Shown in pieces: positions 53,641 to 64,000 of a stretch of DNA of 64,000 bases. The stretch lies in NCBI GenBank assembly GCA_963575745.1, contig CAUYUJ010014595.1:186095-250094 (forward strand). The letters are read 5' to 3'. Source of the stretch: Prorocentrum cordatum. Its lineage: Eukaryota; Sar; Dinophyceae; Prorocentrales; Prorocentraceae. The position numbers and the translations under genes are program-made. How positions within the stretch are numbered: the stretch's first letter is position 1; each line of letters opens with the position of its first letter. The notes under the pieces were generated by a model that saw nothing but the letters and a program-made list of their open reading frames with translations, made no database searches and was not told the origin of the DNA.

Positions 53641-54270
53641 GGTGCGGACAGTGGTGGGGACGGTGGTGGTGGGGACAGTGGCGAGGGGACAGCGGGACAG
53701 TGGTGGGGACAGTGGGACAGTGGTCGGGAAGGTAGTGGTGGGGACAGTGGTGAGGACAATGGTGGGGACAGTGGGGACAGTGGACAGTGGTGGGGACGGT
53801 GGTGGTGGGGACAGTGGACAGTGGGGACAGTGGGAATGAGGTGGAAACAGTGGAGTGTACAGTGGTGGTGGGGACAGTGGTGAAGGCGGTGGCGAGGACG
53901 GCGGTGGGACAATGGGACGGAGGTACAGTGGGGACAGTGGTGGGGACAGTGGGGACAGTGGTGGGATGGTGGGAACAGTGGGACAGCTCAGTGGGACAGC
54001 GGAGGAGTCAGTGGGACAGTGGGGGCAGTGGGGATAGTCGGGCAGTGGTTGGGGACGTGGACAAAGTGGGGAGAGTGGACCGTGGTGGAAACAGTGGTGG
54101 GGACAGTGGGGACAGTGCGACAGTAGTGGGGGCACTGGTGGGGACAGTAGGGACGGTGGTGGAACCAGCGGGGACAGCGGTGGTGAGGACAGTGGCGCTG
54201 GGAACAACAGCGGGGGATGTGATGCGGACGGTGGTAGGGACCGGGAGTCGTTTGCTGGCGGTGAGTGGGG
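53641..54270 (+). repeat. GGGGACAGTGGTG minisatellite
   Basis: Units of 9-13 bp (GGGGACAGTGG, GGACAGTGGTG) with drift across 630 bp. ORFs in it are compositional. Confidence 0.93.
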
Positions 54271-54360
54271 GTGGGTGGGGAGGGGTTCGAACCGGTAGTG
54301 ACCCCCCCTCCGGTTTTCAAGGGGGGGGGGTTCGAACCGGTAGTGGCCCCCCGCGGTTTC
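54271..54360 (-). repeat. Two B-box-like repeats in inverted orientation
   Basis: GGGTTCGAACCGGTAGTGACC and GGGTTCGAACCGGTAGTGG, with cores at 54,283-54,293 and 54,328-54,338, are the reverse complement of the four left-side repeats. They close the minisatellite as an inverted pair. Confidence 0.75.
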
Positions 54361-56490
54361 GTGGGGGAGGGGGGGGGGAGGGGTTAGGGGAGGGGGGGGG
54401 GTGCCGGGGGAGGGGAGTGGGGGGGGGTCCAGCAGAGGGGGGGGGATTCTCGGAGGGGGGGGAACCCCGGGTTCCGGAGGAAAAGGGGGGCAATTTTCCA
54501 CAGTAAAGCGGCGGTGGATCACGCTCTCTCTTTAGATTGTGCTTCTTCTCCTGGAGTACGGCTTGTCGAGGTTTTGACTGATTCGGTTTTGTGTGGTGTA
54601 TCTCCGGTTTTGACCGACGGTTCTTCTTCAGGTTGGGTCTGTTGCTTTTGGTGTATTCCGCGGCGAGCCTGCTGTACTTCGGAGCCCCGGTGAGCATGCT
54701 GTTCCAGGCCGGCTGCCAGTAGTCAGCCTAATCCGTAGACTAGGGGAGAGGGGCCCAGTTATCGTCAGTGCCGCCTCGTCGAGAACCCCCCATGTTCCCT
54801 CCAACCTTGCGACTAGTCAGCGTCTCTCCGAGTTGGTCGCTCGAGGCTCTTTCGCTTCGGATCCTCCTCGTTCTGAGCCTCCCTCGCCTGCTCCTGGATT
54901 GCGACCGCTTCGCGAGCTGTCGGGTCCTTTTGTGCCGATGCCTTGTCGTTCTCGACGTTCGAGGCCTCCTCGGCCGCCGTAGGTAATTCGGGCTCGAATC
55001 GAGCGGTGCCCATCTCAGCCGACGGGCGGGTCGAGGGCCTCAGGTGGTGTCCCCATCAGCAGCGCCCGCTGGTGAGGGAAGTCGCGGATTTTGCGCCGCC
55101 AATCAGATGCTATTTTTTTATCGCCGCCGCCGTCAGACAGCAGTGGGCAGCATCCGAGAATCTTGCTTGCTTGCTTGCTCCTCCTCCTCGTCGTCCTCCT
55201 CCTCGTCCCCCTTATTCTCCTCCTCCTCCCCCTCCTCCCCCCTCCCCCCGCATCCGCAGGATGGGGCTGATCGCGGCGACCTGATGGATCTGGAGGACTG
55301 GCCAGCCAGCCGAGCGCTCTCATCGAGCGCTGGGCCCTCGAGCGTTTCTGCCCCATGTGCTTAGCAACCGCTGCAGAGGACAACATCAGTGGCGGCGGCA
55401 GCGGTCAGAGGCGGGGGGAGCACAGCAGAGCCCATGCCGCTGGGGGTACTCGATGGCCTCGGCCTCCCAGCTCGAGGTCCGCACCCCCGTCGATCCGAGC
55501 CTCCGCCGCGAGAGCAGGACCGGTGGGGCACCTCGCGCTCTGCACGCGTCACGTGCTCCCCCCACCGCTTTGCAAGGGCCGCCGTGAGGGCGCGCAGTTA
55601 TTCGCGCTTCGCGGTCTGCTCTCCTCGTCGTTCCCATTCCCCATCCCCAGTCTCCTCTTCTTCCTCTGGGGGCGGCGCGAGGGCGCGAAGTTTTCCGCGC
55701 AGCGCGAAGCGCGAATCGCGATCTCAGCTGCCCTTGTTTGAAGGCGAAGCCTGCACGCCGGGGCACTTCGGCGCTCGGGAGCGGGCCACCGAGGACTTCT
55801 TCTCGGGGGACACCCCGGTCTCCGCGTCCGCCGGGGCGATGTCCCCCGCCTTCGAGCCGCCCAGGCGCCGGCCGGCTGGTGTCATCTGGTGCCATTTTTG
55901 GGGGGAGGAGGGTCTCAAGGGCAGCGAGAGTGGGCGATGGGCTCAGAGCGGGGAGGCATGGACCCCCAATCGCCCATTCATCGCCGATAGGGGCCCGATA
56001 GCCCATCCCTCCCAGGACCCATGCGGATTCGCTATTGGGGGCCTGTCGCCGATCCGTCGGCGATGTGTCGCCGATCCCAGCTCGATGTTTCCCCTCCTGA
56101 GCTGGTCTCCCCATGGCCCATGACGTTCCCCTTAGGGTCGGCAGAGGGGGAGGACGGCAAGGCTTACGTGTCTCTACGGGGGAGCGTTCCCGAGCCCTCC
56201 GCGTTCTCTCTAATCATCGGTTCTCGGGTCGGACGAAAGGGGGGGGATGAAGGAAATGTGGGGTGCGACATCTGCTGCATGCAATTGGTTTCGGCCTCGC
56301 CGCCAGGCGCTCTCCTCGGTACATTATCGACTCGGTGCCTCCCCGCGCAGCTACGCGAGATAATTGCTATCCACCCTTTCGTTCGCCCCGCTATTTCCCA
56401 GTGCATAAGCATTGGCGAAGGCGGGATGGGCATTTCCACTAACACGGTGAAGTACTCGTCCTGGAGGAAAAATGGCACCGGCCGCTCCGA
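54361..56490. other. Unassigned stretch
   Basis: 54,361-54,490 is poly-G-rich. 55,180-55,255 is a CTC microsatellite. 55,980-56,100 holds short inverted GCCGATCCGTCGGCGATGTG-type motifs shared with 10,820-10,875. ORFs (55,389-56,123 plus strand; 55,386-56,114 minus strand) overlap on both strands and look compositional. 56,120-56,557 has a mildly protein-like frame (SQCISIGEGGMGISTNTVKY) ending TGA at 56,555-56,557. Confidence 0.35.
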
Positions 56491-57021
56491 GTGGAAATGT
56501 TACTTAACATCGCAGTTCCTTGCACCCTATGGAGGGATCATCCACGAAGGATTCTGATATACTCGTCTAGCATTGGCCTATCTAGTCTCATAGTTTTTCA
56601 AAAGGGCAAGCGTGGGCTGGTTTCTCCTTTCTGCATCGCTCTTTCTCTCTCATGCCGTCTCTGTCTGTCTCCGTTCGTCCGAGCTGTCTCCATTCGTCCC
56701 ACCTGCGTGCCATGCGAGTTACTGAAGGAACAATTGGTAATGGCTTCTTTGTGTTGGAGGTTTGCAGTCAGGCACCCGGACTCTGAGGAGTACTTGACAG
56801 TCTCGATTGGGCTCCTCTCCCATCGCCTGCGGGGAAGCTCCGCGGATGCGGCTCGCCAACGGCAAGACAGCGTTGCACACCAAGCCTTCAAGGGCCGCCC
56901 AGTGACTCTGCGAGGAGCGAATCTCAAGCTACCTTGGGAACGCGTTGTGAATCTGGTCATGGCTGCTGATGAAATCTTGCCGGAACTCTTGTCCAGCAGC
57001 AAATTGCCAATCGGTTGTTGA
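56491..57021 (+). CDS. Hypothetical 176-codon ORF
   Basis: The ORF runs from ATG 56,491 to TGA 57,019-57,021. The second half is the more credible: MASLCWRFAVRHPDSEEYLT, SIGLLSHRLRGSSADAARQR, HQAFKGRPVTLRGANLKLPW and VVNLVMAADEILPELLSSSK. The first half is Ser/Leu/Cys-rich. The local GC is lower than in the first 25 kb. No family recognised, and there is no recognisable partner nearby. Confidence 0.3.
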   Translation: MEMLLNIAVPCTLWRDHPRRILIYSSSIGLSSLIVFQKGKRGLVSPFCIALSLSCRLCLSPFVRAVSIRPTCVPCELLKEQLVMASLCWRFAVRHPDSEEYLTVSIGLLSHRLRGSSADAARQRQDSVAHQAFKGRPVTLRGANLKLPWERVVNLVMAADEILPELLSSSKLPIGC

Positions 57022-57497
57022 TATTACATTTTTCCGGACATCCTGATTCCACTATCCTATTGTTCGTTCAAAGTACGTCTCTTTGGATTCCCAGATTGCA
57101 CTCTACTCAGGCGAGTTTCTATTGCAGTAATCGGCATGGTGTCCATTTTCCTTAGTTTCAGGGGGCGGGCGGAAACCTTCTCTACTTTCACCACCTTTGT
57201 ACTTGATGTCTATACCCACGTTATGATGGGTGCCACTTATCTATTGGTCTTTCTCACTTCTTTGTAGAATAACTATGATGACGTGGTGTGCTGCTTCTTG
57301 TCCTATGTTGTGGGGCAGCAGTTGCAGGTGCTTCTGATAGCATCGGCCTCTGCCGCCTTGCTGATGGCTCTTTCGATGATGTTGTGGTGCTGCTGGAAGG
57401 GCGCCAGTCTCAAGCGGCCTCATGGTGGTCTCACAGGTTTTCCTCAAGTGGCCCTACAGTGAGGCAACATGTATTCCAGGTACCACGAATATCCTCA
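57022..57497. other. Unassigned, AT-richer spacer
   Basis: No ORF of interest, repeat or RNA gene seen. Confidence 0.4.
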
Positions 57498-57515
57498 ATT
57501 CTTTACGCTTCGCGT

Positions 57516-58932
57516 ATCCCCACCAGCCCATCTCACAACAGCAATTCTTGCGAAGCATGCCGACAGTCGTGTTTTTCAGGCGTGTGTCCGCTTGGCCCCG
57601 CATATCTCCCCTGTTACTCCTTCCTCCCGCCTCCTTGTACATCCTCCTTGTGGGGGGAGCGGGAGAAGGACGAGGCGGAGGAGGAGGGAGAGAAAGCGCT
57701 CCTCGTGGTTTGAGTCGTTTGGGGTTTCTCGTCCTGGTGTGAGTCGTTCGGGCCCTTCTTCCTGGTGTGAGAGTCGTTCGGGCTCTTCGTGGTGTGAGTC
57801 GTTCGGGAGGTGTGAGTCGTTCGGGCTCGTCCTCGTGGTGTGAGTCGTTCGGGCTCTTCGTGGTGTGAGTCGTTCGGGCTCTTCGTCCTGGTGTGAGTCG
57901 TTCGGGCTTCTCGTGGTGTGATCCTGGTGTGAGTCGTTCGGGCCCCTCCTCCTGGTGTGACTCGTTCGGGCTCCTCGTGGTGTGAGTCGTTCGGGGCCCT
58001 CGTCGTGGTGTGAGTCGTTCGGGCTCCTCGTGGTGTGAGTCGTTCGGGCGCCTCGTCCTGGTGTGAGTCGTTCGGGCCCCTCCTTCTGGTGTGAGTCGTT
58101 CGGGCTCTTCGTGGTGTGAGTCGTTCGGGCCCCTCGTCCTGGTGTGAGTCGTTCGGGCTCCTCGTGGCGTGAGGCGTTCGGGCACCTCGTCCCCTTTTGG
58201 GGCGTCTTGGGGGCCTCTTGGCGGCCCCAGGGGCTTCTAGGAGCGTCTTGGGTGCCTTGGGGGAGCCTCTTCGGGCCTCTTGGGAGCCTCTTGGAGGCCG
58301 TTTGGGGCGTCTTGGGGGCCTCTTGGCGGCCCCAGGGGCTTCCATGAGCGTCTTGGGTGCCTCGGGGGAGCCTCTTGGGGCCTCTTGGGGGCCTCTTGGG
58401 GGCATCTGGGGGGCCTCTTGGAGGCCTCTTGGGGGCCTCCTGGGGGCCTCTTGGGGCCATCTTAGGGCCTCTTGGTGCCTCCTGGGCGCTTCTTGGGGCC
58501 ATCTTGGAGGAAATCGATCAAAGAAGAGGGGAGCTTTAATTAGCGCTGCCCCCTCAGAAGGGCAACATAGGGCCAAAACCTTTGTAAAATCAATGATTTT
58601 GGCTTGAAAGAAGAGGGGAGCTTTAATTAGCGCTGCCCCCTCAGAAGGCGAAAGGGGCCCAAACCGTAGTAAACTCAATGATTGTGGCTTCAAAGAAGGG
58701 GCGAGCATTTTTTCTGACTCCCCCCGTCGGGGCCAGAATCCTCGTGAGGGGTGTCGTTTTTTAGCCCTCCCGGGAGTCGAAAATGACCCCTCTGACGACC
58801 CGCGGAGGGACCTTTCCAGACCCAGGGGGAGGGGGTAGGTGGAGGGGGAAACCCCTCCCCGAAGGGGAAGAAGGGGGGTTGAGAACAGAGCGGGCTCTCT
58901 AAACCACTCACGCCCAAAGGGCTGGTGGGATT
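57516..58932. mobile_element. Composite VNTR element with inverted ends, copy A
   Basis: The left end ATCCCCACCAGCCC (57,516) faces the right end GGGCTGGTGGGAT (58,919 on), an inverted match with one bulged C. In order inside are: a 24-27-bp repeat GTGTGAGTCGTTCGGGCTC (about 57,705-58,180); a 15-bp repeat GCCTCTTGGGGGCCT (58,195-58,500); a module with TAAAATCAATGATTTTGGCT twice; then CCGTCGGGGCCAGAATCCTC and CCCCTCCCCGAAGGGGAAGA. The same order occurs in copy B. No transposase is encoded, so it would be non-autonomous. Long minus-strand ORFs (up to 482 codons) only read the repeats. Similarity to copy B starts slightly left of the inverted end, at about 57,498. Confidence 0.7.
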
Positions 58933-59800
58933 TGCTTGCCCTGGATACACTACTGGCCTCACAGTGGAACGATTTGCGGCCCACACGTGGTCCCATACTG
59001 GACGCACTCTGTCCCATACTGGTCTCCAGTGTTCGCACGAAGTGGTCCCACAGGGGGGCCACTCAAGGGATCAGCGCCTTCCTCTGTGGCCTCGCCGTGA
59101 CGCTTCCCGCGGTCTCATGCCCGCACGCATGGCGCACCTGGCGCACCTGGTCCATTGCGCACCTGGTGGCATTCCGAGGCTTTCGCGCCTGGTTCACCTT
59201 CGGCGGCGAGCCCATGGGGGGAATGCAGAGGGGGCGGGCCATCTCAGAAGGCTCGGAAATCCCCTGGCCTTCTGAGAAGTTTTCTAAGCCTTCTCTGAAG
59301 ACAGAGACTGCCTCTCAGAAGGCCGGATGGCTTCTGAGAAGCCCCGCCGCCTTTGACAAGGCTTGCCCCTATTCACTTATCCCACGGACGCGCCACCGAC
59401 ACTTGGCAGGCCTGGCGCACCTGCTGGGCAAGCTTTCAAAAACGCTCCCCTGGCGCACCCATCGCACCTGGTTCTCTCAACCCCCCTTCCCCTTCATTGC
59501 CGTCTTTTCCTCCGTATACCCCCCTCGGTTTATGTCAGTTGGCTTCATTTCCTCCTCCGTTCTCCCCCTTCTCCCCCTCGCATCTCCCGATCAGCGTGTT
59601 GCCAGCGCTGAAACGGCTGTATACTTGCAAGCCTGGTTTCCGCACCATCTTGCCTCTCCCACTTAATGTTTCTTCCCTCCTCGTGTTTCCCTTCGATTAC
59701 GTACGGTTTTGCGAGGGGCTGGGCTGCTTCTAATAGAAGTCTAGGTCACCCGCGGGGGCGTGCAGATAAGAGCGCTTCTCGCGTCGCGGTCTTGGCCAGC
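58933..59800. other. Unassigned stretch with GCGCACCTGG motifs
   Basis: GCGCACCTGG recurs at about 59,130-59,165 and 59,418-59,470. Short inverted CTCAGAAGGC/CCTTCTGAG pairs lie at 59,232-59,340. ORF 58,839-59,666 shows no recognisable domain. Confidence 0.35.
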
Positions 59801-60084
59801 GCGGCTACCCTTCTCCTAGGGGGCGGCGCGAGGGCGCGAAGATAATCGCGAGTCTCGCATCGCCTGGCGCCATGCGCAAAGTTAGGTAAGGCAAAGCAAC
59901 CTTGGCTCGCAAACGGCCAGTTTGCTTGTTTTTGCGCGGAACCTTGGCTTGCTCCCCTCCTCTGTTTGCACCAGTGCGCTGGACACATACAGAGCCTCCT
60001 GGAGAAACGGCGACAACCCAAGGAAGCCCCATCTTCATGGTCTTCGTCATGCTCTTCGTCCTTTGCCCTTCCTTCCTCCTTCCT

Positions 60085-60200
60085 CCTCCGACTTCTCCCC
60101 CATCATTACTGCTGCTCTTGCTGCTCTTGCTGCTCTTGCTGCTGCTGCTGCTCCTCCTCCTCCTCCTCCTCCTCCTCCTCCTCCCCCCTTCTTCTTTTTT
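60085..60200 (+). repeat. (CTG/CTC)n microsatellite
   Basis: TGCTGCTCTTGCTGCTC followed by CTCCTCCTCC. The rest of 59,801-61,140 shows no gene I can support. Confidence 0.9.
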
Positions 60201-61154
60201 TCCTCCCGCTGTATTTGTTCGTCCACGCCGCGTGATAACAACCTGCCAGCTTCGGCCTCTCGAGTTTGCCGTCGGCATCTCTGGCAGATCTCAGGTTCAA
60301 ATTCTCCGTGCGCATCATTGGCGCCCTGAAGGGCGTGCTCAATTATTGTTGCCCTGCGCATATCTCAACCGGCCACTTTACACCCCCGCGAAAAAAAGTT
60401 TATTACAGAAGTGGCACAGAGATGGAAGCCGAAAGGAGGTAGAACAGACCAGGCGGGGCCCGTCGCATCAAGTGACACCCGCCTGTCAACATTACAGAAA
60501 AACGTCTCGTCTGCTTTGCGCGTTGCATGTTAGCCATCCGACTGGTGGGAACGAAACCGCAAGGCAGAACGTAGAACCGCCCACGCCAACGGCTCTGTGA
60601 AGGATTAGTTTGGAAGAGCACCCGGGCATTCAGTGGCGTCCGCCTCCCAGTGTTGCCACTCGGCACGCAAGCCAAAGTGTGGCACATCGATGACTTGGCC
60701 CATGGTGCACGCCGGCGCACGCTGCCAACATTGAAAGGCGAATCGATCTTAATGATCATTTTTGGGCGTTGCCGTCTGCAGATCATTCACGATGATCGTC
60801 TTTTTGATTTTGTTATGAGTTTTCTCACGGCGGTGTGGATGTCGAGCCTGTTCGGGCGTGCTCCAATCGTTCTGGCGGCATTGCCATGTAGCGTCGGAAA
60901 CTTTTGCCGCCTGGGCAGATGGAATGGGAGGCGCGCGGTCCCTGACACATAACATGGTACCCGGGCGGCTGCCGTGGTCTGTCGCGGTTTCCTTGTGAAG
61001 CTAGGGGGGAACGCGAGAGAAACGAGCATGACCATGCGAAGGAGGAGGGATACGAGGAAGGGGGAGAGACAGGATAATTAGGAGGAAAAGGCGAGTGAGG
61101 ATGCTGATGGTGTTTTGGCGGGGGAGCGAGAGCTCAGCAGTGGCCGGCGACGCG

Positions 61155-61285
61155 GCGGCAACGCATGTCGTCTTCGTCGTGGTCGCCGTGGTCGTCGTCG
61201 TCGTGGTCGTCGTCGTCGCCGTCGTCGCGGGCGTCATCGTCGTCGTTGTCGATGTCGCCGCGGTCAACGTCGTCGCCCGCCGTTC
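61155..61285 (+). repeat. (GTC)n microsatellite
   Basis: GTCGTCGTCGTGGTCGTCGTC with substitutions. Confidence 0.88.
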
Positions 61286-61492
61286 CTGGCAAGAACGGCT
61301 ACGCTGTGGGCCTGGGGCTTTGGGGCCGCCCGTCGCTGTCGGACGCAATTTCCTATTCGGCGGGGGCGGGCTCAGAGTGAGAATCCTTTCCTGGCGGCAG
61401 ATTTTCTATGTCTGGCGAAACTATTGATCGATTGGGCGCGGGCGGTTTCAGGCTCGTTGTGTAAATTCTTCACGCTTCGCGTATCCCCACCA

Positions 61493-62442
61493 GCCCATCT
61501 CAAAACAGCAACTCTTGCGAAACATGAGGCCTCGTGGTGCCTCCTGGGGACCTCTTGTGGGCCATCTGGGGAACTCTAGGGGCCATCTGGTGGACCTCTG
61601 GGGGTCATCGTGGGGGGCTTGTATGAGCGCTGCCCGTCCTCCTGGTGTGACTCGTTCGGGCTCCTCGTGGTGTGAGTCATTCGAGGCCCGCATCGTGGTG
61701 TGAGTCGTTCGGGCTCCTCATGGTGTGAGTCGTTCGGGCGGCTCGTCCTGGTGTGAGTCGTTCGGGCCTCTCCTTGTGGTGTGAGTCGTTCGGGCTCTTC
61801 GTGGTGTGAGTCGTTCGGGCCCCTCGTCCTGGTGTGAGTCGTTCGGGCTCCTCGTGGGGCCTCTTGGGGGCCTCTTGGAGCCTCTTGGGGCCTATTGGGG
61901 GCTTCTTGGGGGCCTCTTGGGGGCCTCTTGGGGGCCTCTTGGGGCCTCTTGGGGCCTCTTGGGGGCCTCTTGGGGGCCTCTTGGAGGCCTCTTGGGAGCC
62001 TCCTGGGGGCCTCTTGGGGCCATCTTGGGGCCTCTGGCGATTTCTTCAGAAGCGCAAATGAGCGCTGCCCCTTGAGAAGGACAAAATGAGCCCACAACCT
62101 TCGTAAAATCAATGATTTTGCTACGAAGGAAGAGGAGCGCGGCCCCCTTCAGAAGGCCAAAATGGGGCAGAAACCGCAGTAAAATCAATGATTTTGGGTT
62201 CAAAGAAGAGCAGAGGGGCCAAACTCGGCCCCCCCGTCGGGGCCAGAATCCTCGTGAGGGTCGTCGTTTTTTGGCCCTCCCAGGAGTCGAAAAAGACCCC
62301 CCTGAGAACACTCGGGACTCCCTGTCCAGGCCCAGGGGAGGGGGGTAGGGGGAGGGGTAAACCCCTCCCCGAAGGGGAAGAAGGGGGGTTGAGGACAGAG
62401 AGAGCTCTCTAAACCACTCACGCCCAAAGGGCTGGTGGGATT
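61493..62442. mobile_element. Composite VNTR element with inverted ends, copy B
   Basis: ATCCCCACCAGCCC (61,493) and GGGCTGGTGGGATT (62,429-62,442) bound a 950-bp copy. The module order is that of copy A but with fewer VNTR units: the 24-27-bp repeat at 61,640-61,855, the 15-bp repeat at 61,855-62,030, TAAAATCAATGATTTTG modules, then CCCGTCGGGGCCAGAATCC. The flank similarity AATTCTTCACGCTTCGCGT continues left of the inverted end, so the true boundary may be about 61,465. Confidence 0.7.
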
Positions 62443-62840
62443 CGTATACGGGACGCACGCCCCCTTGGCCCAAGGACTCCACCCAACGATCGGATGGTGG
62501 CAGGGTTCGCGGGTAAAACCACACGCGGGACGCACTTCGCACAAAGTGGCGCGCCCCTGCGCGCCCATTTTACGATTTGTTTCGCTTGCGTTTCGCGTCT
62601 GAAAAAATTGGGCGGGAAGCATCCGTCGTAAAGTGGAGTTGTTTGAATTGTAGCACGGAAATCCACATTATACGATGGATGCTCCCCGCCCTATTTCTTC
62701 GCGCACCGAGCGCGGGGAATTACTCCGACGGAAGGACCCCGCATGGTAATATGTTTAGGTTGCCCTTACCCTTTTCTTCCTCGCCCTGACGGACACTCTC
62801 CTCTCGCCCGCCGTTTTGCTTTCATTTACTCCGGAGTAAT
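62443..62840. other. Unassigned spacer
   Basis: Mixed composition; no gene or repeat recognised. Confidence 0.4.
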
Positions 62841-62845
62841 TACAT

Positions 62846-63372
62846 GTTGCCGATGACCCGTTCGGATTACCAACATGAAGTGCGGGACCCATAGGGAGGG
62901 GGATCCCGCCTGAGACTTCCTCACAATTCATTCACAGACGAGGCTCCCGCTTGATACTTCCTCCAAATGCAAGCGTGATGAACCCATGAGTGACGACAGA
63001 TTCAGGTAGCCGATGACCCGCTCGGATTACCAACATGAAGTGTGGGACCCATAGGGAGGGGGCTCCCGCTTGAGACTTTTTCGCACTTCGCTCACAGACG
63101 AAGCCCCCGCTTGATACTTCCTCCAAATTCAGGCCTGAGGAGCCCCAAAGTGGCCACGGTTACAGGTTGCCGATGACCCGCCCGGATTACCAACATGAAG
63201 TGCGGGACCCATAGGGAGAAGGTTCCCGCCTGAGACTTCCTCACAATTCACACAAAACGAGGTTCCCGCTTGATACTTCTTCAGGCTTGGGAACCCCAAA
63301 AGTGACGACAATTACAGGTTGCCAATGACCCGCTCGGATTACCAACATGAGTTGCGGGCGGGTTGCGGGTGG
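62846..63372 (+). repeat. 160-bp tandem repeat, about 3.3 copies
   Basis: CGATGACCCG followed by CGGATTACCAACATGAAGTG recurs at 62,851, 63,011 and 63,171, exactly 160 bp apart, and at 63,323 (152 bp). Each unit holds GGGACCCATAGGGAG and two CCGC(C/T)TGA(G/T)ACTTCCTC segments. Confidence 0.93.
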
Positions 63373-63385
63373 GACGACGACAACA

Positions 63386-63387
63386 AA

Positions 63388-63419
<32 letters not shown>

Positions 63420-63485
63420 CCAACAACAACAACAAACAACAACAAACAACAACACCAACACCAACAACAGCAACAACAACACGAA
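63386..63485 (+). repeat. (CAA)n microsatellite
   Basis: About 100 bases of CAA/ACA with few interruptions. Confidence 0.96.
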
Positions 63486-63531
63486 TCCGCACCGTGGAAT
63501 CCCACTTCAGCCACGCACCCAGGGACAGTGA

Positions 63532-63990
63532 ATGACCGTTCGGCCCCCTCACTTTGACAATCAGACAGTTGACAAATTAACCGTCATCAAACCAGGCAAG
63601 ATACCCAAACAGGTCGAGGACGGCAGCGACGATTGCGGCGAGGACCAAAAAGACTTTGGATGTGGAGCATATTGCGCCGATGTTTCTCTGGTCTCCGACA
63701 GGTATGAAAATGGACATGTGCATAACATTACCAGCGGGTTTACCAGCGGATGCACGTGCCGATGTGTTGTCCATGATCCCAACCTTGCATTATCTTCAGG
63801 GGGCAACCTCGACAAACGTTATTTTGTCCACTTTGGAAGCAAAGAAGTGCAGGACGCAGTAATGCATTATTTGGATGTATGTTTTGTGAAGATAGTAATC
63901 CCACAACCTAACTGTAGAACTGCCGGACTACCTCCCCACTTCATTGCAAAGGTCAACTACGACACGCGGTATGAACATCGCCAGGGGTGA
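63532..63990 (+). CDS. Hypothetical 152-codon ORF, Cys-rich middle
   Basis: ATG 63,532 to TGA 63,988-63,990. It reads MTVRPPHFDNQTVDKLTVIK, PGKIPKQVEDGSDDCGEDQK, DFGCGAYCADVSLVSDRYEN, SGFTSGCTCRCVVHDPNLAL and DKRYFVHFGSKEVQDAVMHY. Six cysteines lie between residues 39 and 82. Codon use and composition are more ordinary than in most of the window. No signal peptide or known motif recognised. It begins 47 bases after the CAA microsatellite. The window ends 10 bases after its stop. Confidence 0.4.
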   Translation: MTVRPPHFDNQTVDKLTVIKPGKIPKQVEDGSDDCGEDQKDFGCGAYCADVSLVSDRYENGHVHNITSGFTSGCTCRCVVHDPNLALSSGGNLDKRYFVHFGSKEVQDAVMHYLDVCFVKIVIPQPNCRTAGLPPHFIAKVNYDTRYEHRQG

Positions 63991-64000
63991 CCTCCCACGC

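Noticed and set aside
57454-59062. Minus-strand ORFs rich in RTTHTTRSPNDSH repeats
   Set aside because: They read the 24-27-bp VNTR of the composite element in several frames alike.

Overview
The window looks like nuclear DNA of a dinoflagellate. This is inferred; there is no species marker. The grounds are: very high GC outside the satellites, coding sequence found almost only as decayed mobile-element genes, Ty1/copia and LINE proteins of the kind common in dinoflagellate assemblies, very dense simple and palindromic repeats, and one weak spliced-leader-like relic. Prorocentrum is my best guess by general resemblance. No rRNA, tRNA gene, CRISPR array or bacterial-style operon was seen. Layout: 0-8.2 kb is GC-rich mosaic sequence with short acidic, Ala/Ser-rich coding-like fragments. 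8.2-11.8 kb holds minisatellites and a 450-bp tandem duplication. 11,794-18,500 is a structurally complete but frame-broken Ty1/copia retrotransposon with two about 157-bp LTRs, an initiator-Met-type primer site and a perfect 5-bp target duplication. 18.5-22.6 kb has a foldback hairpin, microsatellites and a few small ORFs. 22.6-24.07 kb is a purine satellite. 24.08-25.49 kb is a non-LTR reverse transcriptase pseudogene split by a 165-bp AT-rich insert with inverted ends and flanking TA. 25.5-28.0 kb is purine, TAG, TAGG and ATG microsatellite with a 100-N assembly gap. 28.06-31.63 kb is a frame-broken hAT-like transposase gene; a second fragment of the same family lies on the minus strand at 43.7 kb. 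32.9-45.5 kb is dominated by a 32-bp satellite in which every unit is two adjacent palindromes. Between its blocks sit gene-like islands: a two-ORF unit (570-aa Pro/Ala-rich protein plus a 260-aa S24/S26 peptidase-like protein joined by TGATG), a 296-aa ORF, a 260-aa-class Lys/Glu-rich ORF, and a kinase-derived pseudogene. In the middle of the satellite is a roughly 980-bp palindrome centred on a perfect 40-bp palindrome. 47-49.5 kb carries a 73-bp tandem repeat and a GAGGCT minisatellite flanked on both sides by the same degenerate family. 51.6-53.36 kb is the 3' part of a LINE (zinc fingers) plus a companion ORF. 53.4-54.4 kb has tRNA-B-box-like motifs in inverted orientation around a minisatellite. 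57.5-58.93 and 61.49-62.44 kb are two copies of a composite VNTR element with inverted ends; a third right end lies near 10.2 kb. The window ends with a 160-bp tandem repeat, a CAA microsatellite and a 152-aa ORF. Nearly every recognisable gene belongs to a mobile element and carries frameshifts or stops, so the stretch reads as a transposon graveyard with active-looking repeat amplification rather than a set of cooperating host genes.
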